From Pseudoalteromonas sp. MMG007 (GTDB lineage Bacteria; Pseudomonadota; Gammaproteobacteria; Enterobacterales; Alteromonadaceae), in assembly GCF_018100985.1 (NCBI RefSeq), contig NZ_JAGJEI010000017.1:1-64000 (forward strand): DNA of 64,000 nucleotides. The letters are read 5' to 3'. Below, piece by piece: positions 38,646 to 47,571 of this stretch. Every line of letters begins with the position of its first letter. The stretch's first letter is position 1. The notes below the pieces were generated by a model that saw only the letters and a program-made list of their open reading frames with translations, made no database searches and was not told the origin of the DNA. The translations under genes were made by a program, and so were the position numbers.

Positions 38646-39161
38646 TTGTAATTCATTTCTATTAAATTATAACTATGACTCAAAGTGATGTTTTCCGTTT
38701 TAATGCTAGTTATTCTGTATTAGTAATATAGGCTTATTATATGTTAGTAGGCTGTTGATATCTATAGATGCTGTGATGCTTAACATAATTACTTAAATTG
38801 ACACGCCACAGGTATGAACTTGTCAGTATAACGGCAGGCAAACTTGCGTACGTAGTGAAATTTGATTTAGATCACTCTATAGGTTAGTTTTTATTTTTAC
38901 TAATTAAAGAGCTAGCCATTGTAAAGTGTTTACGACTAAAGTGTTGGTATTATTAGTATAAATGCAACACTATAAAGACTATAATGCTTTTAATAGACCA
39001 ATCTGAATGTTTGCGCAGTCTAGCTTTTATTAATACTTAACTAATCACTTTAAAACTTTAATAAAAATAGAGTTGTAATTATCGTTACCGATAGTGTTAG
39101 AACCTGTATTTAGATGGGTATGAATCCTACCACTCAATATATTTATATACTCGGAGAAATA
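38646..39161. other. Divergent control region of pelA and the chemoreceptor gene
   Basis: 516 AT-rich bases contain the promoters of the pel operon (minus) and the chemoreceptor gene (plus). Visible elements are a CRP-like site at 38861-38876 and a 7-bp inverted repeat AGTGTTG/CAACACT at 38940-38946 and 38965-38971. The short stretch TAGGCTGTTGATATCT near 38748 vaguely resembles the MITE end described at 44.8 kb, too weakly to call. Confidence 0.5.
38861..38876. promoter_or_regulatory. Possible CRP-binding site upstream of pel
   Basis: TTTGA-TTTAGA-TCACT matches the CRP pattern TGTGA-N6-TCACA in eight of ten arm positions. It lies 216 bp before the pelA start. Confidence 0.35.
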
Positions 39162-40829
39162 ATGAGTAATCTAAGCTTAAAAAACAAACTGTTGTTATTA
39201 GCTATTTTGCCACTAATGCTACTTTTGATTAGTTTAATGTTGAGCTCTTATTATTTGGAGAATAAAAATCAGCAACAAAATTTTGACTCATTTAAAACCA
39301 AACTTATAAACGATAAGCAAACTTTACTACGCACTGAAATAGAAATCGCCAGTAAGGTTGTTCGTTATCAATTAGCGAATGGTTCACAAGAAGATGCAAA
39401 AAAAGCCTTAAGAGATTTAACGTTTGGGCAAGGTGGTTACTTTTTTATTTACGACACTAATGGTGTAAGCGTGTTTCATGCGTTGTTAGGTGATGCTATT
39501 GAAGGTCAAAACAAAATAGGTATGACAGACCCTAACGGTAAAAAAATTATTGTGGGGTTACTTGATCAAGCCCGAAATGGGGGAGGCGCTTTTAACTATC
39601 ACTTTCAAAAACCAGGCACCACCGGCTTAATTGAAAAAATGGGCTACGCAGCCATGATCCCAGGAACAAATTGGATGATTGGCACAGGCGAGTACATGGA
39701 TGACATTGATGCTGAACTAGCTAAATATCGTAATACTATGACAGAGCACATGAACGATAAAGTGACAACACTATTATTGATTGCGCTATTTTGGCTTGTT
39801 CTGACAATTGCATGTGCATTAATAGCTGCAAATACCATGGTTAAACCTATCCAGCGCATGGCGCAAAGTTTAGATGATATCGCCAAAGGTGAAGGTGATT
39901 TAACGAAGCGATTAGACATTGATACTAATGATGAAATTGGCCAACTTGGCGAAGCGTTTAATATGTTTGTAAGCAAGCTTCACGGTATTATTGCCAATGT
40001 AGTTGATGTTACTCATGATGTAAAAACCGCCTCTGGTGATATAAATACACAAACGCAACTAATTGAAAGTAAGTTACTTAATCATAACCATGAGACTGAT
40101 CTTGTTGCTACTGCTATTACCGAAATGTCGGCGACATCTCATGAAGTAGCGCAAAATACGACGCAAGTGGCTGAGTCTACCCAATCAGCAACCCAAGAAG
40201 TAGCTAAAGCTCAAGAGTGTGTTGATATTTCACTCAGTGAAGTGAGTCATTTAATGAGTGAGATAAACTTAGCTGCTGAACAGGTTGACTCGTTAAGCGA
40301 TCAATCTAAAAAAATTAACAGTGTATTAAGTGTTATTGGTGGTATTGCCGAGCAAACAAACCTGCTTGCATTAAACGCAGCCATTGAAGCTGCGCGTGCG
40401 GGCGAGCAAGGGCGAGGTTTTGCAGTGGTTGCTGATGAAGTGAGAAGCCTTGCGAGTCGAACTCAAGTAAGTACGCTTGAAATTAGTGAAATGCTCAGTG
40501 AGTTACACAATTTAGTAACAGCCGCAGTAGAGGCAATGCAAGCAAGCCAGCTAAGTTGCAACCGTTCTGTAGAGTCATCTCGTGCTATTTCTGAAAGCTT
40601 GGGCGCTGTTACAAGCTCTGTGAGAAATATTAACGATATGAGTACACAAATTGCGACTGCAGCGATGGAGCAAAGTAGCGTAACAGAAGAAATAAACCGT
40701 AACGTATTTGTTATTCAAGAAATAGTAAATGAGTTAACGACGTCGAGTAAAACCACCTCATCAGTGGGCCTTCATTTAGCTGGGCAAGGTGATAACTTGG
40801 GTCAGCTAGTTGGGCAGTTTAAAATCTAA
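39162..40829 (+). CDS. Methyl-accepting chemotaxis protein (Cache sensor)
   Basis: A 555-residue chemoreceptor: N-terminal membrane helix (about 10-32), periplasmic single-Cache domain (about 35-190, '[15 protein letters not shown]', '[20 protein letters not shown]'), second helix (about 200-222), HAMP (about 224-278) and the signalling domain with the universally conserved hairpin '[20 protein letters not shown]' and methylation helices. It signals to CheA/CheW; the ligand is unknown. The ATG at 39162 has GGAG at 39153-39156; the frame opens earlier (39114) without a ribosome site. Confidence 0.93.
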   Translation: MSNLSLKNKLLLLAILPLMLLLISLMLSSYYLENKNQQQNFDSFKTKLINDKQTLLRTEIEIASKVVRYQLANGSQEDAKKALRDLTFGQGGYFFIYDTNGVSVFHALLGDAIEGQNKIGMTDPNGKKIIVGLLDQARNGGGAFNYHFQKPGTTGLIEKMGYAAMIPGTNWMIGTGEYMDDIDAELAKYRNTMTEHMNDKVTTLLLIALFWLVLTIACALIAANTMVKPIQRMAQSLDDIAKGEGDLTKRLDIDTNDEIGQLGEAFNMFVSKLHGIIANVVDVTHDVKTASGDINTQTQLIESKLLNHNHETDLVATAITEMSATSHEVAQNTTQVAESTQSATQEVAKAQECVDISLSEVSHLMSEINLAAEQVDSLSDQSKKINSVLSVIGGIAEQTNLLALNAAIEAARAGEQGRGFAVVADEVRSLASRTQVSTLEISEMLSELHNLVTAAVEAMQASQLSCNRSVESSRAISESLGAVTSSVRNINDMSTQIATAAMEQSSVTEEINRNVFVIQEIVNELTTSSKTTSSVGLHLAGQGDNLGQLVGQFKI

Positions 40830-40847
40830 CAGATATAAAACTCACAT

Positions 40848-40877
40848 ATAAAGCTGCAATTTGCGGCTTTATTTTTA
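40848..40877 (+). terminator. Terminator after chemoreceptor gene
   Basis: Stem ATAAAGCTGCA/TGCGGCTTTAT (one G-U or mismatch) followed by TTTTT, 20 bp after the stop codon. Confidence 0.75.
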
Positions 40878-40959
40878 AGGGGGCTTATAAAGTTTATTGA
40901 ATTTTTTTTAGTAAGCTCAGTCTATCTGCATGTAAATATATCTATATAGTGAAATATTC

Positions 40960-41445
40960 ATGTCTGAAATACCAACAATTAAACACTGTGACCGAAATGC
41001 GCTTTTGCCTGAGCAAGATTTAGGTCGTTTAGTATCGTTTTTGCGCTCAAGGCTTGCAGCTCATGTTGATGCCAAGCTACTGCCAATGGATTTAACCTCA
41101 GCGCAGTATATTGTTGTAGTATTACTCGCCAGAAAGTCTGTAAATACCTTGGCAGGACTGTGTGAGTATATGGTTTATGATCGCGGTGCAATGAGCCGTT
41201 TATTAAACCGTCTTGAAGAAAAAGGGTTAATTAACAAAACAAAATGCGAGCTTGATAAGCGCTCAACTATTCTAAGTTTGAGTGAAAAGGGTAGGGCGCT
41301 ATGCCCTAAAATTATGCCTTTAGTAAACGAGGTGTACGCTCAAGCATTAAATGGCTTTTCTGAACCTGAAAAAAATCAAATTATTGATTTACTATTTAAA
41401 GCTATAAACAACCTAGACTCAATACCAAACCCGCCTCAAAAGTAG
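40960..41445 (+). CDS. MarR-family transcriptional regulator
   Basis: A 161-residue winged-helix regulator: 'LTSAQYIVVVLLARKSVNTL' (helices before the recognition helix), 'YMVYDRGAMSRLLNRLEEKG' (recognition helix), and wing 'KCELDKRSTILSLSEKGRAL'. MarR proteins bind palindromes as dimers and usually respond to small phenolic or other ligands. A 12-bp perfect palindrome at 41539-41550, just before the next gene, is a natural candidate operator. No transporter gene is next to it. Confidence 0.88.
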   Translation: MSEIPTIKHCDRNALLPEQDLGRLVSFLRSRLAAHVDAKLLPMDLTSAQYIVVVLLARKSVNTLAGLCEYMVYDRGAMSRLLNRLEEKGLINKTKCELDKRSTILSLSEKGRALCPKIMPLVNEVYAQALNGFSEPEKNQIIDLLFKAINNLDSIPNPPQK

Positions 41446-41538
41446 ATTATCAATAAAATAGCGATACTGTCTCAGTAAAAAGTTAGCCAGCGAATTGCCC
41501 AACCTGATTGTGTACATATCTTAATCTTGATAATATAG

Positions 41539-41550
41539 TTGCCTAGGCAA
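41539..41550. promoter_or_regulatory. Perfect palindrome TTGCCTAGGCAA, candidate MarR operator
   Basis: The 12-bp palindrome lies 28 bp before the start of the kinase-like gene and immediately after a -10-like GATAATAT, so a bound repressor would block transcription of that gene. The motif form (TTGCCTAGGCAA) is familiar from MarR-type regulator operators. Confidence 0.55.
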
Positions 41551-41578
41551 TCAAAGTTACTATCTTGTTAGGTTTGTT

Positions 41579-42328
41579 ATGATTGAAAATAATTTGTTAG
41601 TGCAATTGCAGCAGGAATTCCCGGAACATTCATTTATGCAACATCATTTAAGTGTTGTTCATAAGGGGCGTTTTGCGAATGCGATTGTGTATAGATATAA
41701 AGACGAAAAATTTGATTTAATTGTAAAAGACTTTAGCAAAAGCCCTTGGTTTATTCGTAAAACATTCGCCCGATTATCTGTTAATCAAGAATATAAAGGT
41801 TTAAGTCGATTGACGCAGTTAGATGCGGTGGTTAATCGGTATAGTCGTTTATCACCAATCACAGTAGCGTATGGGTATATAGAAGGTACACCGCTTAGAA
41901 GTTTAATACATGAAGGCAAAACACTACCGGTTAACTTCTTTCAAGACCTTGAGCACCAAGTTGCAAAAATGCACCGCCAAGGCCTTGTGCATTTAGATTT
42001 GCGAAATATGGGAAACATTTTATGCGGCAATGATGGTAAGCCTTATATTATCGATTTTCAGTCAACAATGAGCTTTTCGCGGTTTCCGCGCTGGTTACAA
42101 CGCTTTATGCGTGGCTCTGATATGTCGGGCGTGTATAAAGCGTGGGATAAACTAAGTGATCAACCATTACCAGATGCTAAGAAAAGTTACTTAACGCGGT
42201 TTAATCATGTGCGTAAACGTTGGATATTTAAGGGCTATCCGCTTCAGCGTGGCTATGCTTGGGGGGCTGCACTTGTTACTCAATTCGTAAACTCTGATTT
42301 GGTGCGTAATATTACCGACAGACTTTAA
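41579..42328 (+). CDS. RIO/LPS-kinase-like protein
   Basis: A 249-residue protein with the core of the protein-kinase-like fold: catalytic loop 'GLVHLDLRNMGNILCG' (HxDxxxxN, with Asp and Asn in place) and metal-binding 'YIIDFQST' (DF). The short N-lobe contains a plausible lysine in 'FDLIVKDF'. It resembles the InaA/KdkA/RIO group that phosphorylates lipopolysaccharide sugars or proteins; the substrate is not visible. It is not next to LPS genes. Downstream of a MarR regulator and a palindromic site. Confidence 0.7.
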   Translation: MIENNLLVQLQQEFPEHSFMQHHLSVVHKGRFANAIVYRYKDEKFDLIVKDFSKSPWFIRKTFARLSVNQEYKGLSRLTQLDAVVNRYSRLSPITVAYGYIEGTPLRSLIHEGKTLPVNFFQDLEHQVAKMHRQGLVHLDLRNMGNILCGNDGKPYIIDFQSTMSFSRFPRWLQRFMRGSDMSGVYKAWDKLSDQPLPDAKKSYLTRFNHVRKRWIFKGYPLQRGYAWGAALVTQFVNSDLVRNITDRL

Positions 42329-42354
42329 AACACCAATTTCTTTATGTGATTAAG

Positions 42355-42384
42355 CCCATATTAGCTCGCTAATATGGGTTTTTT
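42355..42384 (+). terminator. Terminator after the kinase-like gene
   Basis: Perfect 10-bp stem CCCATATTAG/CTAATATGGG (42355-42364 with 42369-42378), four-base loop, T6. Confidence 0.92.
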
Positions 42385-42613
42385 ATCTAAGCCAACCTAT
42401 TTAATCAGCACTTAGTTTAAAAATCAGTGTAACAATAACTTTCTTGACTGTTTTTAATATTTTTAAATAAACATTAGTACAACATTTGCTTTGCCCATAC
42501 AATGCGCAAAAATTAGTGAGAGTATGTTTAATAAGTTCTCGATTTCCGCATGATTTTTTTATTGTTTAAGTACACTATTTGCACAGTGCATTTTTTAATT
42601 TTAAGGGTTTAAG

Positions 42614-43966
42614 ATGATTGAATATCCGGTAGACCAACTTCCACAGCTCATAAATGATTTGATGCAATGTGAGACTACTCAGCGAAAAAACAAACTTTTA
42701 GAAGATGCACAGTTAACGCTTTCAATAGAGCACCTCTCTTTATTATTTGAAGCAATACCTAAAGAGCAGCGCCTTGAAATATGGCAGTTATTAGATGAGG
42801 ACACACAGCACGAAATTTTTGTTAACTTAAGTGAAGACAGTTGTTTATGGCTACTACAAACGTTAGATGACACTGATGCGTTTAAGTTACTTGACGAGGT
42901 TAACGTAGAGGAACTACTTGAGCTTGAAGAAGTTATTCCAGAGCGTTTTGTTGAGTATGCAAAGAAACAGCTCGATGAAGCACAAACAAAGCAATATGAC
43001 CTTGCGCAGCAATACCCGCCAGAGCAGTTAGGTCACTGGTTAGGCTTTGACTTTTTAAAAGTGTCGGAAAAACTAACCGCTGGTGGCGCTAAAAAGTTAT
43101 TACATAAAGGCTTGCCGCAATACAGTGAAGTTATTTATTTAGTGAGCCGTAAAGGGAGCTTAATAGGTGAGGTGGCTGTCAATGATTTAATTAAAGCCAA
43201 TGATGGCGATAATTTAATGACGCTTGCTAACCATGATTTTTCATCGTTGCATGCAGATGACGATTTATATGAAGCTGCTGAAGTGGTAATCCACTCAGAG
43301 CAAATGGCAATGCCAGTTGTTAATACAGACAATAAATTATTAGGGCGTTTGACGATTGCATCAGCGTACGAATTACGCCAAGAAATGGCCGATGAAGCAG
43401 CAGCTAAAGCCGGTGGTTTACGTGAAGACGAAGACCTATTTGCAAGTGTTCGCAAAAGTGCTAAGAACCGTGGTATTTGGTTAGGTATTAATTTAGTAAC
43501 TGCTTTTTTAGCATCGTGGTTTATCGGTTTGTTTGGCGCAACAATAGAACAAGTAGTTGCACTTGCGGTATTAATGCCGGTAGTTGCTTCTATGGGAGGA
43601 ATTGCAGGTAGTCAAACCCTTACTGTTATTGTGCGCGGTTTAGCGCTCGGGCAAGTTACAGACTCTAACCGTAATGCATTACTTAAAAAAGAGTTACGAG
43701 TAGGGGCTGTAAACGGGTTAGTTTGGGCTTTTGTAATAGGTGCACTTACTTATTTGTGGTTTAACGACATAATGCTGAGCATAACCATTACGGTGGCTAT
43801 TTTATTAAACTTAGTAGCAGCGTCACTAGCGGGTGTCGTTATACCGTCTATTTTAGACAAAATGAAAATAGATCCTGCATTGTCGGGGTCGGTTATTTTA
43901 ACTACTGTGACGGATATTGTCGGGTTTGTAACCTTTTTAGGCTTAGGCAGTTTGTTACTTTTATAA
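42614..43966 (+). CDS. mgtE: Magnesium transporter MgtE
   Basis: A 450-residue Mg2+ channel/transporter. Domains in order: acidic helical N-domain (about 1-130, MgtE_N: 'LLDEDTQHEIFVNLSEDS'), two CBS domains (about 135-255) that sense Mg2+, a plug helix, and five membrane helices (about 285-450) with 'MPVVASMGGIAGSQTLTVIV' lining the pore and 'SGSVILTTVTDIVGF'. No Mg2+ riboswitch pattern was recognised in the 230-bp leader. Transcribed alone. Confidence 0.95.
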   Translation: MIEYPVDQLPQLINDLMQCETTQRKNKLLEDAQLTLSIEHLSLLFEAIPKEQRLEIWQLLDEDTQHEIFVNLSEDSCLWLLQTLDDTDAFKLLDEVNVEELLELEEVIPERFVEYAKKQLDEAQTKQYDLAQQYPPEQLGHWLGFDFLKVSEKLTAGGAKKLLHKGLPQYSEVIYLVSRKGSLIGEVAVNDLIKANDGDNLMTLANHDFSSLHADDDLYEAAEVVIHSEQMAMPVVNTDNKLLGRLTIASAYELRQEMADEAAAKAGGLREDEDLFASVRKSAKNRGIWLGINLVTAFLASWFIGLFGATIEQVVALAVLMPVVASMGGIAGSQTLTVIVRGLALGQVTDSNRNALLKKELRVGAVNGLVWAFVIGALTYLWFNDIMLSITITVAILLNLVAASLAGVVIPSILDKMKIDPALSGSVILTTVTDIVGFVTFLGLGSLLLL

Positions 43967-44061
43967 GTATGATGTTTAACTGTCGGTAATGCCTATGGGA
44001 GTTTACATAACGTAGGCGTTAGTGTTTTAAAGATTAAGCCACTGTCATCTCTAAAAATGTA

Positions 44062-44090
44062 AAAAGCCGCTATTAAGCGGCTTTTATTTT
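44062..44090. terminator. Bidirectional terminator between mgtE and the SH3 protein gene
   Basis: Ten-bp perfect stem AAAAGCCGCT/AGCGGCTTTT with a four-base loop; A-run before, T-rich after. It serves two convergent genes. Confidence 0.9.
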
Positions 44091-44107
44091 ACTGTGCGGG
44101 TTAGGTT

Positions 44108-44713
44108 TTATGCCCAGCCTTCGTAGCGTTTACGACGCGACAACACAATTGTTAATATAATACCTAAAAACAAGCCAAAAAATGCAATAGCGCCGCCATA
44201 AGTTAAAAGTTGGCGTTTTTCTTTAGAGCTTGCTGCTTGCTTTTGAACTCGCTCTTGCTCAAGGGTTGTTTTGAGTTTTGTAATTTGTGCAGATAGCTGC
44301 TGGTTTTGGTCTGTCAGGGTTTGATTTTGCTCTTGTAACTGCGGTAGCTCTATTTGTGCTTGACGCAGTTTTTCTTGAATGGTGCTCATTTCACTGCTTA
44401 GCGTTTTGTACTGTTGGTGTATGCCAGTCGTTTTTGAAATAAACTTAGCTTCTATCCAACCTTCGCGGTCTTTATCATCTTTTACTTTAATGAAACCGTT
44501 ATCTTCACCTGATAATAAAGTTAACTGTGTGCCTGCATCAACTGAACCCAATAACCGATAATTTTTACCTGCTCCTGAGCGCATAAAAGTATACAAGTTG
44601 TCGATAATATAAGCGGTGTTTGCATTTGATGAATTTGCTGGTTGAGCTTCTTCTGCGTGGCTCATAAATGTGGTGGCTGTTAAAAGTAGCCCAAATAAAC
44701 AGTGTTTTAGCAT
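44108..44713 (-). CDS. SH3-domain exported membrane protein (YgiM/TIGR04211-like)
   Basis: A 201-residue protein: signal peptide (cleavage near SHA, residue 20), a bacterial SH3 domain (about 35-95, 'LYTFMRSGAGKNYRLLGSVD', 'EGWIEAKFIS'), a coiled coil (about 100-165, rich in Q/L/E/K) and a C-terminal membrane helix (about 172-193) followed by 'RRKRYEGWA'. This layout is that of E. coli YgiM. Its divergent neighbour is a YgiF-like protein, and in E. coli these genes are also close. Role unknown, probably envelope related. Confidence 0.85.
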   Translation of the reverse strand: MLKHCLFGLLLTATTFMSHAEEAQPANSSNANTAYIIDNLYTFMRSGAGKNYRLLGSVDAGTQLTLLSGEDNGFIKVKDDKDREGWIEAKFISKTTGIHQQYKTLSSEMSTIQEKLRQAQIELPQLQEQNQTLTDQNQQLSAQITKLKTTLEQERVQKQAASSKEKRQLLTYGGAIAFFGLFLGIILTIVLSRRKRYEGWA

Positions 44714-44842
44714 TTATCTACCTTGTTGGTCTTACCGAGTCCGTTATTGTCGTGATTATTATTTCACATAAGTAGTCAGATAGTATGGATTTAATAGCGC
44801 AATAGCAAGGTTGATATTGTAACCCAGCAAAGGCTTAGGTCT

Positions 44843-45206
44843 TAGGGGCTGTTTATCTTTCGAGGTTGAATTTGCAGCAGGCTGTTTGGTATTTAGGCAA
44901 GGCAGAGCCTATGTAGTGTGGTTATTCCCCATAAATAGGCGATAACGTAGCATAAATACCAAACATGGGCTGCCCGAAGGGTTCTACCTAGGGGTTATTT
45001 ACTCTTTGTTGCCTGCATGGATGTAGGTAAGGGGCGTGAGCAGGACGCGGAAGCTTCGCTCGGTTTTTACTTATTCCTACATGGATGTAAGCCAGTAGGG
45101 TAACGCAGGAGCAGTTACCGAGCCCACTATGTTACAAACCTCGCGCTGAGATTAAACCGCTCCTAGATTGAACAAATTTCTAATCCTGAAAGGTCAACAG
45201 GCCCTA
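44843..45206. mobile_element. MITE-like element with imperfect terminal inverted repeats
   Basis: A 364-bp non-coding element bounded by TA on both sides. Left end TAGGGGCTGTTTATCTTTC and right end, read inward, TAGGGCCTGTTGACCTTTC match at 15 of 19 positions. Inside are a perfect 12-bp inverted repeat (GTTTGGTATTTA at 44884-44895 and TAAATACCAAAC at 44953-44964) and a twice-repeated stretch 'CTRCATGGATGTA' (about 45014 and 45084). There is no open reading frame. A TA duplication is consistent with mobilisation by a mariner/IS630-type transposase in trans. A relic of the same end lies at 52273-52312. Confidence 0.7.
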
Positions 45207-45290
45207 AAAATAAGCCTAAAAAATTTGCATTGTTAAAGCGCTTTGTTTATTTTGAGCACTTATTTATTATAAAGGTAATCCGCAGACCGA

Positions 45291-46811
45291 ATGGATACTG
45301 AGATAGAACTGAAGTTTTTGGTATCAGATGCCGTAATTCCACTGATCCCCTCGTTAATTACTCAATTTGCAAAAACGGTTAAAAATAAACCGTCACGCAG
45401 CTTACAAAATGCATACTACGATACACCAAGCCGTGAGTTAAGAGCGCTTGATATTGGCTTTAGAACCCGGTGTGCCGATAGCCAATGTGAGCAAACTATA
45501 AAGCTTGCAGGTGAAGTAGTAGGCGGTTTGCATCAGCGGCCTGAGTATAATTTACCTATTGACTCAAATCGCCCTAACTTGATGGCGTTTGATGCTAGTA
45601 TTTGGCCGCATGGTATGCAAGTAAGCGCTATTTCTAAAAACTTGTATCCAATATTTAGTACTAATTTTATCCGTCGTACCTGGTTAATAGAAACTGAAAG
45701 TGGCGCTAAAATTGAAGTAGTACTTGATAAGGGCGAAATTGCAGCGGCAGGTAAAATTGAAATTATCAGCGAGCTTGAAATTGAACTGGTTGAAGGTAGC
45801 CGCAATGAGCTATTTGCGCTGGCCGATAAGCTTGTAAGCCAAAACTGCATTCGTTTGGGTTTGTATTCTAAAGCGGCGCGCGGATATCGACTCGCAGATG
45901 AGAACCCACTAACTCCAAGTAAGTCTATTGGTTTTGTTAAATTACCAAATTCAGCCAGCCAAGAGCAGGCGCTTATAGAAGCTATGAATTTTGGTATTCG
46001 TTTTGTTCAAAAGCATGAGCAGTGTTATTTCGATAAGCCAAGCTTAAAAACGCTTAAGCGCGTTACCGATGGCATTAGCTTAATTCGTCATACATTTTGG
46101 CTTTACGACGATATTGTTTCTAAAGAAAGTACCGATCACCTTCGAACAGAGCTTAAATGGCTTTTAAGTGAATTAGCATGGGTTGAAAATGCAATTCAAC
46201 TTAAAACATACACATCTAAGCGCCATGCATTTTATAAAAAAATTAATGCTGCACCAGCGCTTGCCCAAGTGATTGGTGATTTGAAAGAGTTGCAGCCGAG
46301 CATTGATGATATAAACGCTTTGTTTCATAGCGCACGATACAATCGCTTGTTGTTATCGTTAACTACGTGGCTAATAGATAAACATTGGCGAAAAGATTGG
46401 GGGCAAGTTGAGCTTCAAGCTGCAGAGCAAAGTGTGTCATCTATTGCTAAAAGACTTTTTAATAAAGACTGGAAAAACCTGCACGAACTATTACCTAAAG
46501 AAAAAATGCTTGATGTAACGGCGTATTTAAACTTGCGCACTCAGCTTGAAAATAGTTTGCTCAGTGGTAATTGTTTAGGCTCGTTGTTTGATAAAGAAGA
46601 GCGCTTGGAGTTTAGGCTACCATGGCTTGATATTTCTCATGGCATATACGAACTCAGTACCCTTGAATATTTAAAACAGCTATGTGCAGGGCAAGAAGAT
46701 GAACAGTTATCTAAAATCCAATCGTGGCTTGAGCAAAAGTCTGAATACTTAGTAAGTGCTATGGAGCAAAGTCGTATAGCTTCATTTGATATAGAGCCTT
46801 ACTGGCAATAA
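45291..46811 (+). CDS. ygiF: CYTH and CHAD domain protein (YgiF-like inorganic triphosphatase)
   Basis: A 506-residue protein with the CYTH tunnel domain at 1-205 (N-terminal ExExK in 'MDTEIELKFLV', further conserved acidic and basic residues such as 'FRTRC', 'VVLDKGEI', 'ELEIELVEG', 'SKAARGYRL') and a helical CHAD domain at about 215-500 with conserved histidines ('RVTDGISLIRHTFWLYDD', 'FHSARYNRLL'). E. coli YgiF hydrolyses tripolyphosphate. Its TAA stop overlaps an ATG by one base (TAATG), which suggests coupling to the next gene. Confidence 0.92.
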   Translation: MDTEIELKFLVSDAVIPLIPSLITQFAKTVKNKPSRSLQNAYYDTPSRELRALDIGFRTRCADSQCEQTIKLAGEVVGGLHQRPEYNLPIDSNRPNLMAFDASIWPHGMQVSAISKNLYPIFSTNFIRRTWLIETESGAKIEVVLDKGEIAAAGKIEIISELEIELVEGSRNELFALADKLVSQNCIRLGLYSKAARGYRLADENPLTPSKSIGFVKLPNSASQEQALIEAMNFGIRFVQKHEQCYFDKPSLKTLKRVTDGISLIRHTFWLYDDIVSKESTDHLRTELKWLLSELAWVENAIQLKTYTSKRHAFYKKINAAPALAQVIGDLKELQPSIDDINALFHSARYNRLLLSLTTWLIDKHWRKDWGQVELQAAEQSVSSIAKRLFNKDWKNLHELLPKEKMLDVTAYLNLRTQLENSLLSGNCLGSLFDKEERLEFRLPWLDISHGIYELSTLEYLKQLCAGQEDEQLSKIQSWLEQKSEYLVSAMEQSRIASFDIEPYWQ

Positions 46812-46848
46812 TGATTAAGCACGTTTGTAAAACTAATATATTACAGAT

Positions 46849-47478
46849 GTGCTTCGTTATTATTTTTTATTAATGAGTCCCAATTCTTACGCTGAGCCAG
46901 TCTGGCATTTGTATAAAAACAAAAATGGCGTAAGGGTTTTTTATCAAAATTCCAGTGATAATACTTTTAAAGTAAAAGCGCAGATGAGCGTTAATAGTAT
47001 ATCCACCTATGACTTTTTAGCATTACTAAGTGATACTAAGACCGCCCCCAAATGGCTCGAAAACGTATCTCAAGTAAAAACAATTAAATATATAAGCCCA
47101 TCCGAAAATTTAGTTTACAGCTATATTAATTCACCTTGGCCGGTGCGGGATAGAGACAGTATTACCCACACTTGTTATTCACAGTTAACTGCAAATAAAA
47201 GCCAATTACTTGTTAATGCTCGCTCTAATGTGTTGCCAAAAAATGATGGCGTTATAAGAATTACGACTTTAAACGCACGCTGGCTTCTCACTGAGTCCAA
47301 AGACCAACTTACGATTGAATACCAAGTATATGCTCTGCCTAGCGGTGCAATACCTACTTGGCTAAGTAATAAGGTTGGACTGAAAAGTACCTACAACACA
47401 TTTGTGAGTTTACATTATTTGCTTACACATAAAAAATACACACCAACACCTCCTCTTATTAAAACCGGTAAATGCTAA
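46849..47478 (+). CDS. START-domain exported protein, probably frameshifted at its 5' end
   Basis: A START lipid-binding domain fills residues about 20-195 ('WHLYKNKNGVRVFYQ', 'YINSPWPVRDRDSITHT', 'LPSGAIPTWLSNKVGL'). As read, the frame can begin only at GTG 46849 or later, with no ribosome site, and gives a truncated signal peptide. The ATG at 46811, joined by TAATG to the previous gene, begins a perfect n-region plus hydrophobic core but runs into a stop. One extra T in the six-T run at 46863-46868 would fuse the two frames to make MIKHVCKTNILQMCFVIIFL plus LMSPNSYA, a classic signal peptide cleaved before EPV. Likely a real gene with a one-base deletion, or a sequencing error. Confidence 0.75.
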   Translation: MLRYYFLLMSPNSYAEPVWHLYKNKNGVRVFYQNSSDNTFKVKAQMSVNSISTYDFLALLSDTKTAPKWLENVSQVKTIKYISPSENLVYSYINSPWPVRDRDSITHTCYSQLTANKSQLLVNARSNVLPKNDGVIRITTLNARWLLTESKDQLTIEYQVYALPSGAIPTWLSNKVGLKSTYNTFVSLHYLLTHKKYTPTPPLIKTGKC

Positions 47479-47571
47479 ATACCGAATATGTAATAATTTT
47501 ATGGTGAGTTTAGTGTTCGTTAACTAAGCTATTAAGTATAAGATACTTAGTAACTATATTTAGGAGCGCTA

